Assembly (NCBI GenBank): GCA_020344295.1
Contig: CP070819.1
Coordinates: forward strand, 280,371-288,227
Reading direction: 5' to 3'
Length of the DNA stretch: 7,857 nt
DNA from: Dehalococcoidia bacterium
GTDB lineage: Bacteria > Chloroflexota > Dehalococcoidia > SZUA-161
Part shown: positions 6,620-7,857 of the stretch, piece by piece
How positions within the stretch are numbered: position 1 is the first letter of the stretch
How the letters are laid out: the number at the start of each line of letters is the position of its first letter
Position numbers and translations under genes: made by a program
The notes under the pieces: model-generated
Told to the model about the DNA's origin: nothing
What the model saw: the letters and a program-made list of their open reading frames with translations, nothing else
Databases searched by the model: none

Positions 6620-6930
6620 TGTTTATTCGTAAGAATGATGAAGTGCTGATCATAAGCGGTGACGATCGGGGTAGCAAAGGGAGGGTGAACCGCTGCATAC
6701 CGCGCAATAATCGGGTTGTTGTCGACGGTGTCAATATGGGTAAACGCCATATGAAGCCAAGGCCTAATATCCGACAAGCAGGTATTATCGAGCGTGAGGC
6801 GCCGATACACGTCTCAAAGGTTATGCTTATATGCAGCAAGTGTCATAAGCCAACTCGCGTGTCATATCGTATCTTAGAGAACAAGAGCAAGGTACGTGTG
6901 TGCAAGGAATGCCACGAGGTAATCGACTGA
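6619..6930 (+). CDS. rplX: Large subunit ribosomal protein L24, four-cysteine type
   Basis: L24 initiates 50S assembly and later lies near the tunnel exit. The product has 103 residues. An N-terminal KOW/SH3-like segment (about residues 3-40, [28 protein letters not shown]) is followed by [16 protein letters not shown]. The C-terminal part carries two CxxC pairs, Cys72/Cys75 (CSKC) and Cys95/Cys98 (CKEC), forming a likely zinc ribbon; E. coli L24 lacks this but many other bacteria have it. The start overlaps the rplN stop by one base (TAATG), and GAGGT (6608-6612) lies 6 bases upstream inside rplN. The stop TGA overlaps the rplE start (TGATG). Confidence 0.98.
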   Translation: MFIRKNDEVLIISGDDRGSKGRVNRCIPRNNRVVVDGVNMGKRHMKPRPNIRQAGIIEREAPIHVSKVMLICSKCHKPTRVSYRILENKSKVRVCKECHEVID

Positions 6931-7472
6931 TGTCTAGGCTACGAGACAGATATTTAAAGGAAATCGTGCCGGCCATGATGCAGGAGCAGGGGTATAAGAA
7001 TCCAATGCAGGTGCCCAGGCTGGAGAAGATTGTGTTGAATATCAGCCTGGGGGAGGCTATTCAGAATCAGCGTGCGCTGGAATCTGCAACGAATGACCTT
7101 GCCCTGATTACAGGACAGCGTCCGGTTGTCACACGCGCTAAACGGCATATTGCATCCTTCAAACTGCGGGCCGGTATGGCTATTGGCGCAATGGTTACAC
7201 TCCGCGGCGAACGAATGTATGAGTTCTTCGACCGTCTGGTGAATGCTTCTTTACCCCGCGTACGTGATTTTCAGGGTGTTTCCCGGAAGGCTTTCGATGG
7301 ACATGGCAACTATACTTTAGGTATTAAAGAGCAAATTATTTTCCCGGAGATAGACTACGATAAGGTTGATAAGATACGGGGATTGCAGGTTTCTGTCATT
7401 ACAACAGCGCGTACTGACGAGGAGGCCAGAAGGCTCCTTGAGTACATAGGCGTGCCTTTCAGCAGACAATAA
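6930..7472 (+). CDS. rplE: Large subunit ribosomal protein L5
   Basis: L5 binds 5S rRNA in the central protuberance and contacts the P-site tRNA. From ATG 6930 the product is 180 residues, standard for the family, beginning [18 protein letters not shown] longer in-frame start at 6900 lies inside rplX and would add 10 unrelated residues, so it is rejected. Family marks: [91 protein letters not shown] and [13 protein letters not shown]. The ATG shares one base with the rplX TGA; GAGGT (6916-6920) is 9 bases upstream. In E. coli the S8 repressor binds mRNA near this junction; I cannot identify such a site by eye. The stop is TAA. Confidence 0.98.
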   Translation: MSRLRDRYLKEIVPAMMQEQGYKNPMQVPRLEKIVLNISLGEAIQNQRALESATNDLALITGQRPVVTRAKRHIASFKLRAGMAIGAMVTLRGERMYEFFDRLVNASLPRVRDFQGVSRKAFDGHGNYTLGIKEQIIFPEIDYDKVDKIRGLQVSVITTARTDEEARRLLEYIGVPFSRQ

Positions 7473-7486
7473 ATTGAGAAGGAAAT

Positions 7487-7672
7487 ATGGCTAAGGTATC
7501 CAAAATAGAAAAATCGAAGCGCACACCGAAGTTCAAGGTGCGGCATCGAAATCGCTGCAAGATCTGCGGCCGTCCCCGTGCTTTTATCCGTCAGGCCGGG
7601 TTGTGTCGAATTTGTTTCAGGAAGCTGGCTCTTGAGGGAATGCTTCCCGGGGTCAGAAAATCGAGCTGGTGA
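7487..7672 (+). CDS. rpsN: Small subunit ribosomal protein S14, zinc-binding type (S14 type Z)
   Basis: S14 is a late-binding 30S head protein. The product is 61 residues, the length of the short zinc-binding form, unlike the roughly 100-residue zinc-free form of E. coli. The zinc ribbon cysteines are Cys24, Cys27, Cys40 and Cys43 ([10 protein letters not shown] and [11 protein letters not shown]). The C terminus [11 protein letters not shown] is the family ending. The ATG follows AAGG (7479-7482) by 4 bases. It comes 14 bases after rplE and ends in TGA. A run of six T follows at 7674-7679, but I see no stem before it. Confidence 0.98.
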   Translation: MAKVSKIEKSKRTPKFKVRHRNRCKICGRPRAFIRQAGLCRICFRKLALEGMLPGVRKSSW

Positions 7673-7691
7673 ATTTTTTAGAGGGTTTGCG

Positions 7692-7857
7692 ATGAGTCTC
7701 AGCGATCCGATAGCTGATATGTTGACCAGGATCCGAAATGCCATTACGGCCAGACATGAATTTGTTGTGGTGCCTGCGTCACGAGTTAAGATATCCATTG
7801 CCAAGGTGCTGAAGGAAGAGGGTTTTATCAAAGATTATGAGGTGCTTAAGGGCAATA
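7692..7857 (+). CDS. rpsH: Small subunit ribosomal protein S8, N-terminal part (3' end outside window)
   Basis: S8 is a primary binder of the 16S central domain and, in E. coli, the repressor of the spc operon. Only the first 55 codons are present, out of about 130. The N terminus [17 protein letters not shown] is diagnostic, followed by [22 protein letters not shown], the conserved first alpha-beta unit. The ATG follows AGAGGG (7680-7685) by 6 bases. The gap after rpsN is 19 bases. The reading frame runs off the window without a stop. Confidence 0.97.
   Translation, partial: MSLSDPIADMLTRIRNAITARHEFVVVPASRVKISIAKVLKEEGFIKDYEVLKGN

Noticed and set aside
6900..6929. Longer L5 reading starting inside rplX
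   Set aside because: The added 10 residues are the rplX zinc-ribbon codons read in another frame; ATG 6930 gives the standard MSRLRDRY start.
7673..7691. Run of six T after rpsN as a possible terminator
   Set aside because: No GC-rich stem directly precedes it, and it lies between two co-directional operon genes only 19 bases apart.
7355..7831. A 158-codon open frame on the minus strand across rplE, rpsN and rpsH
   Set aside because: It is antisense to three recognised ribosomal genes and its product shows no recognisable features.
1..7857. Hidden defence system, mobile element, CRISPR array or tRNA
   Set aside because: Apart from short gaps of at most 39 bases, every base is accounted for by conserved translation genes. 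I saw no spaced direct repeats, inverted terminal repeats or tRNA-like sequence.

Overview
This window lies inside a bacterial S10-spc ribosomal protein cluster. It is almost wholly coding on the + strand: the 3' part of fusA (elongation factor G), fifteen complete ribosomal protein genes, and the 5' end of rpsH. The order is fusA'-rpsJ-rplC-rplD-rplW-rplB-rpsS-rplV-rpsC-rplP-rpmC-rpsQ-rplN-rplX-rplE-rpsN-rpsH'. The longest gap between genes is 39 bases, several neighbours overlap, and I see no internal promoter or terminator. The simplest reading is one long co-transcribed unit with extensive translational coupling. The two E. coli operons (S10 up to rpsQ, spc from rplN) are joined here by only 3 bases.

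Organism: a bacterium with moderate GC (roughly 50-55% by eye), frequent ATA/AGG/AGA codons, a zinc-type S14, a four-cysteine L24, L4 with a QKHTG loop, and fusA running directly into rpsJ without tuf. I think this fits Chloroflexota, possibly a Dehalococcoidia-like lineage. That is inference from remembered sequence patterns, not a database match, and I hold it at about 50%.

Layout: bases 2-1120 encode domains II (part) to V of EF-G, the translocase. Bases 1113-5753 are the S10 block (S10, L3, L4, L23, L2, S19, L22, S3, L16). Bases 5766-7857 hold L29, S17, L14, L24, L5, S14 and S8. Together these proteins supply much of the large-subunit core and exit-tunnel wall (L2, L3, L4, L22, L23, L29, L24), the central protuberance (L5), the L14/L16 factor- and tRNA-facing surfaces, and parts of the small-subunit head and body (S3, S10, S14, S19, S8, S17).

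I found no new system, mobile element, CRISPR array or foreign gene. The points worth a second look are local: a 37-base out-of-frame overlap of rplV and rpsC that gives L22 an extra tail; an 18-base tandem repeat building an acidic S3 tail; six consecutive genes with GTG or TTG starts; a strong bias to TAG stops; the fusA/rpsJ overlap, which leaves no room for an S10-type leader; and a few unusual residues in EF-G and L4.
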